Made by a program: the position numbers and the translations under genes
Notes under the pieces: generated by a model
What the model saw: the letters and a program-made list of their open reading frames with translations, nothing else
What the model was told of the DNA's origin: nothing
Database searches by the model: none
NCBI GenBank assembly: GCA_036250195.1
Contig: JAVHZZ010000001.1
Span: forward strand, 392,348,783-392,412,782
Source of the DNA: Mixophyes australis
Lineage: Eukaryota; Chordata; Amphibia; Anura; Limnodynastidae
Length of the DNA stretch: 64,000 nucleotides
Reading direction: 5' to 3'
Shown here: positions 45,911 through 56,459 of the stretch, piece after piece
Numbering within the stretch: position 1 is the first letter of the stretch
Layout of the letters: each line of letters begins with the position of its first letter

Positions 45911-47966
45911 GGGCCTGATTCAAGTTCAAAGGCAACTTGCACGTAAATTGCGTTTGAGAAAAGAGCACAGAACTTGTGTGTAATTCCGACCGTATTCAAA
46001 TCCAACAGCATCTCAAGATTTGCTTACATTTGAATCTGTATGTAAGTACACTTTGCTTACATAGTACTTACCAGTACTACGCAGTACATACACATAGAAC
46101 AAACTGCAGTATATGCACAAGCATATATACAATAAAAGACCACATCATTATTATTATTATTATTATTATTAATTTTTATTTATAGGGCGCCACAAAGTAT
46201 CCGTAGCGCCGTACAAGGACAAACAATGGCACAGTACAAGGTGAAACAGCACAGTACAAGTAACAGTAAGCAGTGAGTATAGGCAGGTAACTATGGCCCA
46301 AGAGGGTGGGCACGGATGACAGGTTGAGAGTCACTGAGGGGAGCGGAGAGAAGCGAGAGGAGACAGAGGGCAGAGGGACTGAGAGGAGGAGAGCTGAGTA
46401 GCTGGAGTGCGCAGTTAAAAGTGATGGAAACAGAAGGTAGGAGAGCCCTGCTCAAAGGAGCGAACAATCTAAAGGGAGGGGAAGACAGACAGACACATGG
46501 ATGAGACGGAGAGACGGGAGAAATGGAGACGGAGTCGAGGAAGGGGGAGAAGGGAAGAAGGGATGAGAAAGAGAGGTAGCCGACCGGGGGGATTTTAGGC
46601 ATGAGACTGGAAGGCTTTAAGGAAAAGGTGGGTTTTTAATGTACGTTTGAAAGAGGACAGATTAGGGGAAGTTCTGATGGAGCGGGGGAGCTTGTTCCAA
46701 TGGAGGGGAGCGGCGCGGGAGAAGTCTTGGATACGTGCGTGAGAGGAGGTAATCAGAGGGGAAGAGAGGCGACGATCGTTGGACGATCGCAGTGCACGGG
46801 AGGGAGTGTGAATAGAGATAAGGTTAGAGATGTAGGGAGCAGTGGAGTTGGCGAGGGCCTTGTAAGTCAGAGTGAGGAGCTTGAAAAGGATTCTCTAGGG
46901 GAAGGGGAGCCAGTGAAGGGCTTGGTAGAGTGGGGATACAGAGGTGGAACGGCGAGAGAGGAAAATAAGCCTAGCATCGGCGTTAAGTTCAGATCTAATG
47001 GGTGTATGATTGGATCTCCCATCATTCGTTGTCACTAATCTGCAAGGACATTTTATCGGTGTTGGTAACACCATATGGATCCGCACTGTAATTAGGACGT
47101 TTGTATCTCTACACCAATCTCCTATATCTGCCATTCTCTTTGGATCCGATACAAATCTACTGCATGTACAATTGGCTGGAGGCCATCAATTTTTAATATA
47201 TAACATTTTATGTTTTTATTGTTTACCACGCTTATGGTTATTAATTATTGGTATTTAACATGTTGGTTTATTATTGTAATTCCGATTGATTGTATATAGT
47301 GACATACAGGCGGTTTTTAACCTAATTCTGTGATATTTGTTATGTATTAAATTGTTATTTTTTATTTGCCATTTGCAATCAGGTTTTTTACCAATTAATT
47401 GTATTACTGATTTATAACTAAATAATTGTATCTATATCAGTAAGGCACATATAGTCAATGAGCGCCTAGTTAAATCTGGTATATAGAGGTGAAGAAATGA
47501 TGAACTCATCAACCACGTGTAGAGCACTCTCTTTTCAATAATGTGCTTACAAGAAATTTTCTTTATACTTGCAATGTATATATATCAACTTGTCCCCAAA
47601 TCAGATTGTAGTCATGCAGGAGAAATACGATATCCACTCACATCGGAGACCATGGAAAAATGGAAAAACTTGCTAGTGGATTACCATTTTTCCACGTTTA
47701 ATGTCACCATAAAATAGTAAACATTTACATACATAAAACTAATGTAAAATTCCTAATATAAAGGTGGGTACCCCTACCAGAGATGTGAATGTCAAAGAGC
47801 CTTAAGTGGAGGTGTGGAGTGCCCGATGTACGTATATTTATGTATGTTATATGATTTGCATGCGATTGCGTTCATTGTCGTAAGGTCTGTTTCTGAACAT
47901 GCATAGAGCTATTGCAGTAAGATACGCTACACAAATGGGCGTGCGTCTGAACATGAATCAGGGCCT
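45911..47966. mobile_element. MITE-like termini enclosing nested repeats
   Basis: The left end (gggcctgattcaagttc) and the complement of the right end (aggccctgattcatgttcag) match. They enclose about 2 kb that includes an L2 3' end (46145-47000) and a possible PLE-type tail (47000-47500). It is probably a MITE split by later insertions. The pairing of these two ends is inferred because both have the same motif in opposite orientation. Confidence 0.45.
46145..47000 (-). mobile_element. L2-type LINE 3' end
   Basis: On the minus strand, 46990-46600 encodes a diverged L2 C-terminus: ADARLIFLSRRSTSVSPLYQALHWLPFP, then with drift LTLTYKAL-, PSRALRSS- and DFSRAAPLHWNKLP-like text. The 3' UTR runs down to 46145 and ends in the 'cggcgctacggatac...ggcgcccta' tail plus an (AAT)n repeat. 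The reverse-transcriptase core is missing because of 5' truncation near 47000. A similar tail occurs at 50600-50720. Confidence 0.75.
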
Positions 47967-49055
47967 ATGTATTTAAAATAGCCCTCATGTGGACACAATG
48001 CCAAACTACTAAGCTAAAACTGCAATTTACTTTTTGTGCAATCATTTTATTTATTACTAGATCATTACAGTACCACCAGCAAAAGTGAACCAGTCCATGA
48101 CATAACTATACTGGATATGACTTTTCAGGTGTGAGATTCCAGACAATTATATGAACTAAAATGATTCAATAAGTCAGATACCTTTTGTTCCTGACAATAG
48201 AGGTAAAGAGAACTTACATTCTGTGTAAATAGAAACAAACTAAGTAGCAGAAAACGTGCCTCATTGGTAATCTCAAGCATCATTTATCCCATCTCATCCT
48301 CTCAGTTGAACAACCTATGCTTCCTGTTTGATTTTCTATGCCTAAAAAAATAATAATAACTAAGTAGCCTTACATCCAAGCTCAGGAAAGGGCTTCACAT
48401 GCAGCAAGCAGTAGATTTTTTAATGTAAATATTAGTATGATGGACAGTATAGCCACAGCCACTTTGGATCAAGTTCAAAACTCTACTTGAGATCTTTGAG
48501 TGAGAGTGAAAGAACATCTTCTGCTGGCTACCTGAAAAACACTTACTGTTTCTGATACATGCAATGAGCACACTCACACAAAACTGCTAGATAACTGTAG
48601 CCATGTTAAAGCCAGGAACAGAACACAAAACACATCCAGATCAAAGGTAAAGCCTGGCAATGCTAACCAATAACATTGCACACCACTGGGTTAGGACAGG
48701 CATATGGATATGTGCATAATAACAAAGCTAAAAGTCTACTATATGTCTATAAATTGAGTCTGCCAGGAGGCCGTATATGACGACTACTCCTGGAATGAAC
48801 AGTACTCTGTGGCAGGGGTCTGTGTCATTTTAACAGGTGTTGATGAGCTGTACTGTGGAACACAGATGGTGTATGTGGAATACTCTCTGCCGTAGTCAAT
48901 TGTTACATGCTTTTGTTATGACAGTTCTCTGGTATGATGACATAAGGTCTTTTACCTTCCTGACCTGACAGTGGCACCGTTGGACTGCACGGTTAAACTG
49001 TCAGGCTAGGGGAAGAATGTCCTCTGTAGCCTGGCATCACTGACCGTTTTGCTAC
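47967..49055. other. Non-coding DNA, mostly unrecognised
   Basis: No gene is seen in 47967-48900. From about 48950 the sequence may already belong to the gypsy remnant that follows. Confidence 0.35.
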
Positions 49056-49770
49056 TCACAGGTCCACACGATTGCGCTTGTAAAGAATAGCGTCTACGTC
49101 AATAATATAGGATTGTTGTGCAACCTTCCCCACACAGTAACCTATTCTCCAGCAGCCTGTGCGATCTCCAGGAAGGGGCTTCATCCAGGCTGGTTCGCCA
49201 ATGTTAAGTTCAGGCAGTTCCTCAGCTGATGAATCATATCCCAATTGTGAAATATGCTTCCTTAGCTGTAGTTTCTCTGGTACGCCTTGTATCATACTCA
49301 GGGCCGGATTAACCATAGGGCCTATGGCATCCAGGGGGCCCTTGAAAATGCTCAGCAGCAGTATTGATTGGTCGGGGGCGGGGCGCCCCCGGCGCGATCA
49401 GTGCTGCTGAGCACTTTCACTGCGGTCCTTCTCCGGTGCGCTGTAGTCTCCTTACTGAGGAGATCTCGTGAGTCTCACTCTCACGAGATCTCCCCAGTAA
49501 AGAACGTACAGCGCGCCGGAGAAGGAGGTAAGTGCCGGGGGGAGGGGAAGGGGCGGACAGCTCGGATCACGGGGGGGGGGGGGGTCTTCACGGGGGAATA
49601 GAGGCCCCCTTAGCCCAGGGGCCTCCATTCCCTTAATCCGGCCCTGATCATACTCAGCTGAAGTAATGTATTGGTAACTGTCATAGATGCTTTAAGTCTC
49701 CTTGACATCAGGTTCTCTACTGGACTACTCCCCATACCCTCTGTTGGTGTGTTCCTCTAATGTAATATGG
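49056..49770 (-). pseudogene. Ty3/gypsy integrase C-terminal fragment, split by a MITE
   Basis: The minus strand 49290-49056 reads ...ELPELNIGEPAWMKPLPGD, then RTGCWRIGYCVGKVAQQSYI, then DVDAILYKRNRVDL. This 'LxxGexVWxKp...W..G.Vv.k.g.rSYxVe..g..yRRNR..L' pattern is the GPY/F-type C-terminus of gypsy integrases. Upstream sequence continues at 49655-49770 beyond the hAT MITE, with stops. No other gypsy domain is near on this side, so this is an isolated fragment. Confidence 0.7.
49299..49646. mobile_element. hAT MITE, 348 bp, with exact 8-bp target duplication
   Basis: CAGGGCCGGATTAA at the left and TTAATCCGGCCCTG at the right are perfect inverted repeats. ATCATACT flanks both ends (49291-49298, 49647-49654). 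The inside is GC-rich and palindromic around gagatctcgtgag / ctcacgagatctc, with a G-run at 49569-49583. The CAGGG end and 8-bp duplication define a hAT-type MITE. Confidence 0.92.
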
Positions 49771-50180
49771 CCTTCTCCTACAGGAGAGATACAGGTGATT
49801 GATTAATGCTAAACCAGGAAACAGGAACTGGCTAAGTATGGATATCCACAGACACAGAGAAAGCAGGCAATGATCCAAGGAACAAACATATACAGGCTAA
49901 GAAACATCAATGACCAGCAAAGGATTCTGGGATAGGTGAGCATGTATAAGACACAGTCAGGTGTGGATGATTAATATGAACACTTGTATTATAGAAATTA
50001 AAACTTATATTGAATGAGGTGTTGAGCAGAAAATCAGCCTTATAAGAATAACATACATAATAATGTCGTGAGGGATCTATATAAATAACTAGAAGGTTCT
50101 AGACACTTGTGTCAACCTCTTTAGTCTAAATATGATGTTGTGAGGACAAAGATGACAGATTAAAATGGCAAATGGAATAT
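49771..50180. other. Non-coding DNA, nothing recognised
   Basis: AT-rich sequence between the gypsy fragment and a PLE 3' region. It may include the 3' UTR of the minus-strand PLE. Confidence 0.35.
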
Positions 50181-50189
50181 AACAATAAG

Positions 50190-50597
50190 ACTATGCAAAT
50201 TTATTTAAAAGAAAGGGAGCCATTTTATACCCCTCATTTAATCCCTTTGTGGAAAGGATGTTGAGTTCAAATATCCAGAGCATCTCTCTTTGTGAAAGTC
50301 TTCTTTGTAGGCCTCCACCCGTGGGGCCTAGTTTAATATGTTCAGTTGCTTTAAAATTAACATACTGTGGATCCGAATGAAGTCTTTCAATAAAATGTTT
50401 GGACAATGAATGGCTCTCAATTTTATTTTTTATGTTTCTAATATGTTCTTGTATTTAGTGGCCGTTTAGTGTTTCCCATGTACTTCAGATCACAAGTAAA
50501 TTCTAATAAATATACAACGGGTGATGTGAGACAGTTCATTAATTGTTTAATTTCAAACATCCTGCTGGGGGCTAGGGTGTCTTTAAAGTCCCAGTTA

Positions 50598-50637
<40 letters not shown>

Positions 50638-51300
50638 CCTTTATTTATAAGGCACCACAAGATTTCCACAACGCCGAACAGAGTACAAACAGTAGACCAT
50701 ACAAGGTATAACAGTACAGAACAATAAACAATTAATACCAAGACTCCAAAAGCTCCTAGCATAGCTGGTACCAGTGAAGTTGGAGCAGAAGAAAAGGTAG
50801 AGACAGGTGGGAAGAGGACCCTGTTTGTAAGAGCTTACATCCTAAAGGGATGTGGTAAATAGACAGCGGGCACAAGGGGGAGTTAGTGGAGGGGATCGAG
50901 CTCTAGAGGAGCACGTATAAAGGACAGGGGAAGAGAAAGGCGAGGATATCAAGCATGGAGAGATGGTTAGGTGGATGGATGTAGACTTTTAGGAAACCCT
51001 GTTCTTCCAGGTTTATATGGGAGAATATTGGTCAAAACTAGATCCATTTTGAGGATGTTCTAATGTTTAATTATTGTGGACCTAATTCTATTTTCTCTAA
51101 AACTAAATTGTGTGATGAATGATATATTATCTTCTTTCTTTTCTAGAATATCTCAATAGGTCAGTTCTATTTACTACCTAAATTTTATTAATTGCCCCTG
51201 TTACCAAACTCTCTGGATAACCCCTTTTTCCAAACCTGAACAGATAGAAAGTTGTTCTTTAATTGGGTTGTCTCACTGAAATTCCTTTTTATTCAATAAA
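50190..51300 (-). pseudogene. PLE fragment (C-terminal endonuclease part), minus strand
   Basis: The minus strand 50406-50191 encodes HFIERLHSDPQYVNFKA, then QRRLSQREMLWIFELN and TKGLNEGYKM, which is the C-terminal end of a PLE GIY-YIG domain. Upstream pieces near 51150-51260 match the plus-strand copy at 52010-52150 in inverted form ('ggttatccagagagtttg'). The copy is interrupted at about 50600-50990 by an L2-like tail. It is disabled by deletions. Confidence 0.78.
50598..50990 (-). mobile_element. L2/SINE-type tail inserted in the PLE
   Basis: Starts with (ATT)n at 50598-50637, followed by 'tttatttataaggcaccacaagatttcc' and 'gcttacatcctaaaggg', like the 3' end of an L2-type LINE or derived SINE read on the minus strand. 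The right limit near 50990 is approximate. Confidence 0.6.
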
Positions 51301-51494
51301 ATTGGGACTAAGGAATATTAGTCTTCCGTCTGCGAACTATTTTTCATTTTAACACACAATTATTTAAACTTTTTGGGAGACAGCTATGGGTACCTTATTT
51401 ACGCTTATCTTCACAAATCTATTCATGATAGCTGAGAACAACATTATTTTCTTGACCCTAATCCCTTCTCTGATCATATAATAATGTATAAAAG

Positions 51495-51649
51495 CAGAGG
51501 CGGAACTAGCGAGCTGTGGGCCCCGGTACAGGGAAGCAGGGGGGAGGGATCCAGGGACCACAGCTCTCTAGTTCTCCATCAGCAGGTCCCATTATCTCCA
51601 TGGGCCCAGGTGCATCGCACCTGCTGCACCAATGATAGTTCAACCATTG
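51495..51649. mobile_element. 155-bp hAT MITE inside the PLE reverse transcriptase
   Basis: The ends CAGAGGCGGAACT and AGTTCAACCATTG are imperfect inverted repeats. TATAAAAG flanks both ends exactly (51487-51494, 51650-51657), an 8-bp duplication as in hAT elements. Its removal restores the PLE sequence before YIDD. Confidence 0.9.
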
Positions 51650-54190
51650 TATAAAAGGTATATAGATGATATCATATTGGTCTTAAAGGGTGATATAAAA
51701 TCCCTGAACTCTTCTCTTAGATATATTGACATTAATGATTACAACTTGAAATTTAGAGCCAAAAATGATCCAATACAAATGGAATATCTTGATTTAATAT
51801 TGATAGAAGTAGGTAATACAATTATCACGAAAAACTATATCAAGGCTGAAGATATGAATAGTTATCTCCACTTTCAGAGTGGATATGCAAAAAGATGAAA
51901 GACTAATATTACTTATTCCAAATTTTATTGGATAAAAAGGAATTGCAGTGAGGAAATCCAATGTAAAGAACAACTATCTTTCTATCTATATCTGCTATCT
52001 ATAGATGCAGACTGGTTTAGAAATAAGGGTTATCCAGAGAGTTTGATAACAGGGGCAATTAATAAAATAAGGAAGTGAATATAACTGATCTATTGAGATA
52101 TTCTAAAAATGAAAAGAAGGAAGATATCTCATTCATCACACAATTTAGTTAATAACTCAGGATTGGGATATCCTCAAAATGGATCCAGTTTTGCCCAATA
52201 TTCTCCCAGATAAACCTGTTGTCATGTTTAGGAGGAACAGGAACTTTAAAGACACCCTAGCCAACAGCATCCTTCATGAAAAAATGTAGTAATTCTTTCA
52301 CAGACTGCAAAGGATTCATTAAATGCAATCATTGCAATATCTGTAAATTTGCAAGTTCAGATAAAAAGGTTTTTTTTATCATTTTAACAACAGCAGGAAG
52401 TTTAAAATTAAACAATAATTGAACTATCTCACATCACCTGTTATGTATTATAATGTAGTTGGGAACTGAAGTATTTGAAAAAACTAAATGCCCACTAAAA
52501 TTGAACACAAGAATATATTAAGAACATAAAAAACAAAACTGAGAGCCATTCAGTGTCCAAACATTTTATTAAAAAACATCATTAGGATCCACAGTATGTT
52601 CATTTTAAAACAATTGAATATGTTAAACTAGGCCTAAGTTGTGGAGACATACAAGGAAGACTTTTTCAAAGAGAGATGTTCTGGATATTTGAACTGACTG
52701 AGAATGAAAATGTATACATTTGTAATCGATATAATCATCTAAATTATCTGTACCATATACTATTTAACATTCTCCTTAATAATTTAATAACCATGTCTTA
52801 TTTGTTGTAATCTCATGTCTAAATTCAGAAACTAAAAGGGTTAATGGTTTTATTCATCCTTTTTAATCATATTATGTTTATTGCTTCTTAGCTTAGAATA
52901 ACTCACAAAAACGCTGTGAAGTTGTTATTATCATTTAGTCATTCAACCCATATACTATTCACAATATAAAATATGAATTAATTACCTTAGAGTCCAATTT
53001 AATCACTAAAATTTTTTATTTATTTATCACTTGTCCTGAATAATAATCACTAATTCCTTTTACTCTATCTTCTTTCTTCTTTCTTCTTCTTTCTTTTTAT
53101 TATTTATTATTATTTTAAATTTTATTATTTTTTATATTTTTATCTTTTATTACTTTTTATTATATTGTTTCACTTGTAGTTCATTCACTCAGCCTATCAC
53201 ACATTTTTCTCATTCTTTTATTCACTAATTTATTAGCACCAACTATGTATTAATAAAGAGTACATATTATTTATATTTATCCTTAGGATGATCTTATTTA
53301 TTTTATCACCATACCACCACAATCACACATTACATCCCAAGTATTGTGATTTAGAGAAATAATTACACAAATAAATTAGGGTGCCGTATGCAGCATCCCA
53401 TACACAAGATGGCACAAAGTATTAATTTAATTAAAATATTATAATAACGAGTACTTATTGCGGATGGGAATAGAATAATTACTACCATCATGTAATTTGT
53501 TTAAAATATATGAACTAACATAATTCTTTATAATAAAAATATATGAATTAATAAATCAAGGTCAGATACATTCACATAACTGCATAAAGAAATATAAATT
53601 AATCTCATGGATATACATTCAGAAATAAAGGAAATAGTATAAAAATTACATTCTAATTAAATGAAATTAAATTTATTCACAAATCCGATATGCATGGATT
53701 AATATCATTGAGATGTCCGAGTAATCTTAATTAGTAATCATATGTTTATGAATACATCCTCGATTTGTCAAAAATAACTTAATTATAAGAGAATAGATTA
53801 ATTATAATATAAATGTTTGGAATAATAATCATATAATAAAATTCAGAAAATAGTTAATAAAAACCAATGAGTGATAGTAAGAGACACACAATGAATAGCT
53901 GTATGAAACAATGCATAAATAATTAGCATGTAAACTACAGGGTTGCAATGTAATCTGAACATACTTCAAACAAAGTTATTATCATTGGAATCAAATTGGG
54001 TCAAGCAATCTATAACTGAAAGAATCGCAAATTTCATTAGTATGAAAGTAAAGTATAAATCTCCACATACATTTTATAACAAAAAGATTGTGATTTGACC
54101 AAAAGAATTAATCTAGTATGCGGTACTAGTTCACTTCATCGGGGGTGTGTCCGTAAGAGTATAAAACCTGTCATAACATCGGATCGGTTA

Positions 54191-54222
54191 CTCCTTGTAA
54201 AAGCACAGCGAAACGCGCGTCG
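54191..54222 (+). ncRNA. Hammerhead-like motif in PLE terminus (weak)
   Basis: CTTGTAAAA, then GC-ACA-GC, then GAAACGCGCGTCGG. The stem II equivalent is only 2 bp and the CTGATGA box is degraded, so this is a weaker case than the motifs near 26.6 and 27.8 kb. The GAAACGCG(C)GTCGG string is, from memory, common in PLE ends. Confidence 0.35.
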
Positions 54223-54260
54223 GCAGTTCACTGGCAGCACACTATACTCAGCCTAGTATA

Positions 54261-55140
54261 ATAATAGGGATTGGACATGATTCTTAAACTACAAGTATTA
54301 TGATTATGCGACAGGCAGATAGCGGTTTACTTTCTCTCCATGCATGCCGAGATTAGCTAAAATAGGAGAATTACCGATACCCTGCTATTTTAGGAAGTTA
54401 GATGTGGAGCTATATAGTGGACAAAATTGATGAATAGTTCTATTGTTATCTATGCATAACTAGTTCAGCTAGAATGGGAGAACTGTAGGTATAAATTATT
54501 TTGTAGAGCCAGATAGTGGACATAATTGAGGAATAGTTCCACTGGCAGTGGTTTAGCAATCCCTCTGAATGGGGAAACGGACTGAATATTTACTACAGCA
54601 TCATCCCTCAAAATACTAGAGAATTAATCCTTGTGTTATTATTACAATTTAGAACAAATATATCGATATATAACATAAGGAAAAATAATGTTAATAGAAA
54701 TATTGTCCTAATAATGATCTTTAGCTCCATTCAATTCATGTCCAATAAGGCTATTTAGAAGTTTATTAGTAGTGCACCCAGTGATTTTATCACACAGTAT
54801 TCACATTCACTAATCACAAGCACTCTTATATTTCGCTAATTTTAATAATAATATTTTAACATGAATAAATAAAAGTTATATTTTATTTTTTCTCATATTG
54901 ATGTTCATCAAGGTATTGGGATATGAAATGAAACAGAGAATCTAGGGCACCTATTTCCCTAAAAAACTTTTAATTTCTCTTTGTGACTTTACACCCATTG
55001 ATGATGCAGATGACTCAACACAACATTTTAACATCTGGTCTTGTTTACTGTAAAATAATTATCCCAGATTAGTGACACATCTGCTGCAACTCCACCTGAT
55101 CTTACTATCAACTATCAACATCCAAAGAATGTGGAGGATT
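54261..55140. other. PLE terminal-type DNA and unassigned sequence
   Basis: 54261-54620 may be the rest of a PLE terminal repeat; it has two copies of 'agatagtggac...attgatgaatagttc' type text at 54410-54450 and 54510-54545. 54960-55140 may be part of an old hAT element. No gene was identified. Confidence 0.35.
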
Positions 55141-55149
55141 ATTTTTAAA

Positions 55150-56083
55150 TTTTTTTGAATGGTATAAAGACAACAGTTTTATTACCAAAGAACAACGTTG
55201 CTTGCAGAAGTAATGTAAGCATGGATGTCTAAATAGACGGGTATATGTATTACTCAAACCTTCCAATTTGCTGCTCTTTCATTAGTATTGCACAAAGTGT
55301 TTGTAAACTGCACTTTACGTCAAAGGTACCTAAGTATATTATAATTCTTTGGGAATTGGGGCTGATTTGAAGCTCAGTGACAAACTTGCTTTTTGCTGTG
55401 AATTTCAATGACTCTTTTTTGTGCATTGTCTGGCACCCTGGATAGGTCTTGGTCTGATAAAAGCACTCATCCCGGGGGGTCAGCGCTCGTCGCGATATAT
55501 TAGCTGTAGAATTACCATAGTTATCCAAGGAACGGGTGGAGCGATCAAATGAACCATAACTGATTTCATGATTCATTCTCAGTTTCACTGTACCGGCCAT
55601 GTGCTCAGGGTGACGGCGAGCTCCTCGTCTTCATCTTCCAAAGCTTAGTCTGCTGGGGCCGGCGACACACCCATTTGTTTTCTCAGGTCTCTTAGCTGTT
55701 CTTTAAACTGGACATATTTATCGCCTCCTCTGTATTATTCTTCTGAAGCGCAGTGTATCTCTCGTGTACAATCTTAAATCCGGGCTCTCATCCGGTGGGT
55801 CACATTCTAACTTAAGTATGGTCTCCTCAACTGCGTCTATATATTGGTTTAAATCTCTGTTCAATGCAGCGTATTCCAACATGACAGATTCCATGCTGCC
55901 CACATGTTCCATGTCACAGACTGTCTGAAGCAGATCTAATGCCACTCCAGTTGTAATATCCATTCCTGTGTCTACATAAGTTTGGTAGTTCATCAGGGAT
56001 GAGAGGTATCCACAGAGGGGAAGGAGATTAAAGATGCAGCACGCGCAGACATGGTTTAATAATGTAGAGTTCATTAACAACAC
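55150..56083 (-). pseudogene. NSMCE2: Chimeric retrocopy: NSMCE2 coding sequence joined to 18S rRNA
   Basis: From 56052 down, the minus strand gives [15 protein letters not shown], then after a 1-base shift [42 protein letters not shown] and PDLRL, and after a stop KYVQFKEQLRDLRKQ. These match human NSMCE2 as I remember it (LSSLKNFQ, SGMD, VALDL, FATLDRQLNHYVKAVQ, KFVQFKQQLKELKKQ). NSMCE2 is the SUMO ligase of the SMC5/6 complex; the SP-RING part is absent. Residues from several exons run on without introns, so this is a retrocopy. At about 55605 the sequence switches to 18S rRNA (to about 55445). After that comes unidentified text with AATAAA at 55183-55178 and an A-run near 55157-55151. A frameshift and several stops make it non-functional. 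Confidence 0.85.
55445..55605 (-). rRNA. 18S rRNA fragment, about 160 nt, within the retrocopy
   Basis: On the minus strand the text has ggccggtacagtgaaactg, 'aatcagttatggttc', 'tttgatcgctccacc', 'ttggataact', 'ggtaattcta' and 'gacgagcgctgacc', and ends 'tttatcagacca'. This is vertebrate 18S rRNA near its 5' end (roughly residues 60-220), with about one change in eight to ten bases. It is a fragment, not a working rRNA gene. Confidence 0.92.
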
Positions 56084-56099
56084 TGTTAGGCGTAAGGCA

Positions 56100-56450
56100 G
56101 CTAAGTTATTGGGAGCTTGGTTTGTGGGGGCCCAAACAAACCAAGCACTTTTTCTGTGTTTGTGTCATTGCTCTGTCACTTAGCATTCAGCCAGGTCGCT
56201 GCAGTCTTTGTTTGAAAGTGTATGAAAATAATATTGTGACCTGTGAGCTGGTCCAAATTGACTGCTAATGACTTGAAATTAGTGTTATTGTGGTTAATAA
56301 TAATGTAGGAAAAAAAGAGCAAAAAATAGGGATTTTAGCAAAAAATAGGGATCCAAAACCAAAACACGCGAGGGCGGTTTTGCCAAAACCAAATCGCAAA
56401 GTTAATCCGAAACCAAAACCAGAACATGGGGAGCAGTGAACATCTCTACT
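56100..56450 (+). repeat. 3' end of a hAT element related to the one at 41-42.7 kb
   Basis: It contains the 'ccaaaaccaaaacacg' series and ends gaacatctcta, like the right end at 42755. No target duplication or matching left end was seen. The NSMCE2 retrocopy lies directly to its left and may have been inserted in it. Confidence 0.65.
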
Positions 56451-56459
56451 TAGAATATA

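Larger units (their letters stand above)
51310..54260 (+). mobile_element. Penelope-like element, plus strand, degraded
   Basis: Reverse-transcriptase motifs begin with TAMGT near 51379. Once the 155-bp MITE and one target copy are removed, the frame MYKRYIDDIILVLKG appears at the junction (YIDD intact, 51659-51670). Then NDYNLKF, MEYLDLIL and SYLHFQS follow. The region 52010-52740 matches the thumb, linker and endonuclease end (SHSVSKHFIKKH-type frame, QREMFWIFEL-like text), with many stops. A hammerhead-like GAAACGCGCGTCGG motif lies near 54210. The long AT-rich part from 52750 to 54150 is probably 3' UTR. The N-terminal third is missing. Confidence 0.8.

Noticed and set aside
46291..46602. 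Ser/Pro-rich 103-codon minus-strand frame
   Set aside because: It lies in the 3' UTR of an L2-type LINE, in a purine-rich strand bias. No domain.
49368..49601. GC-rich 77-codon plus-strand frame
   Set aside because: It lies entirely in a hAT MITE and is not a gene.
55250..55600. 116-codon minus-strand frame starting MAGTVKLRMNHE
   Set aside because: The first half is translated 18S rRNA sequence and the rest is unidentified. It is not a protein gene.
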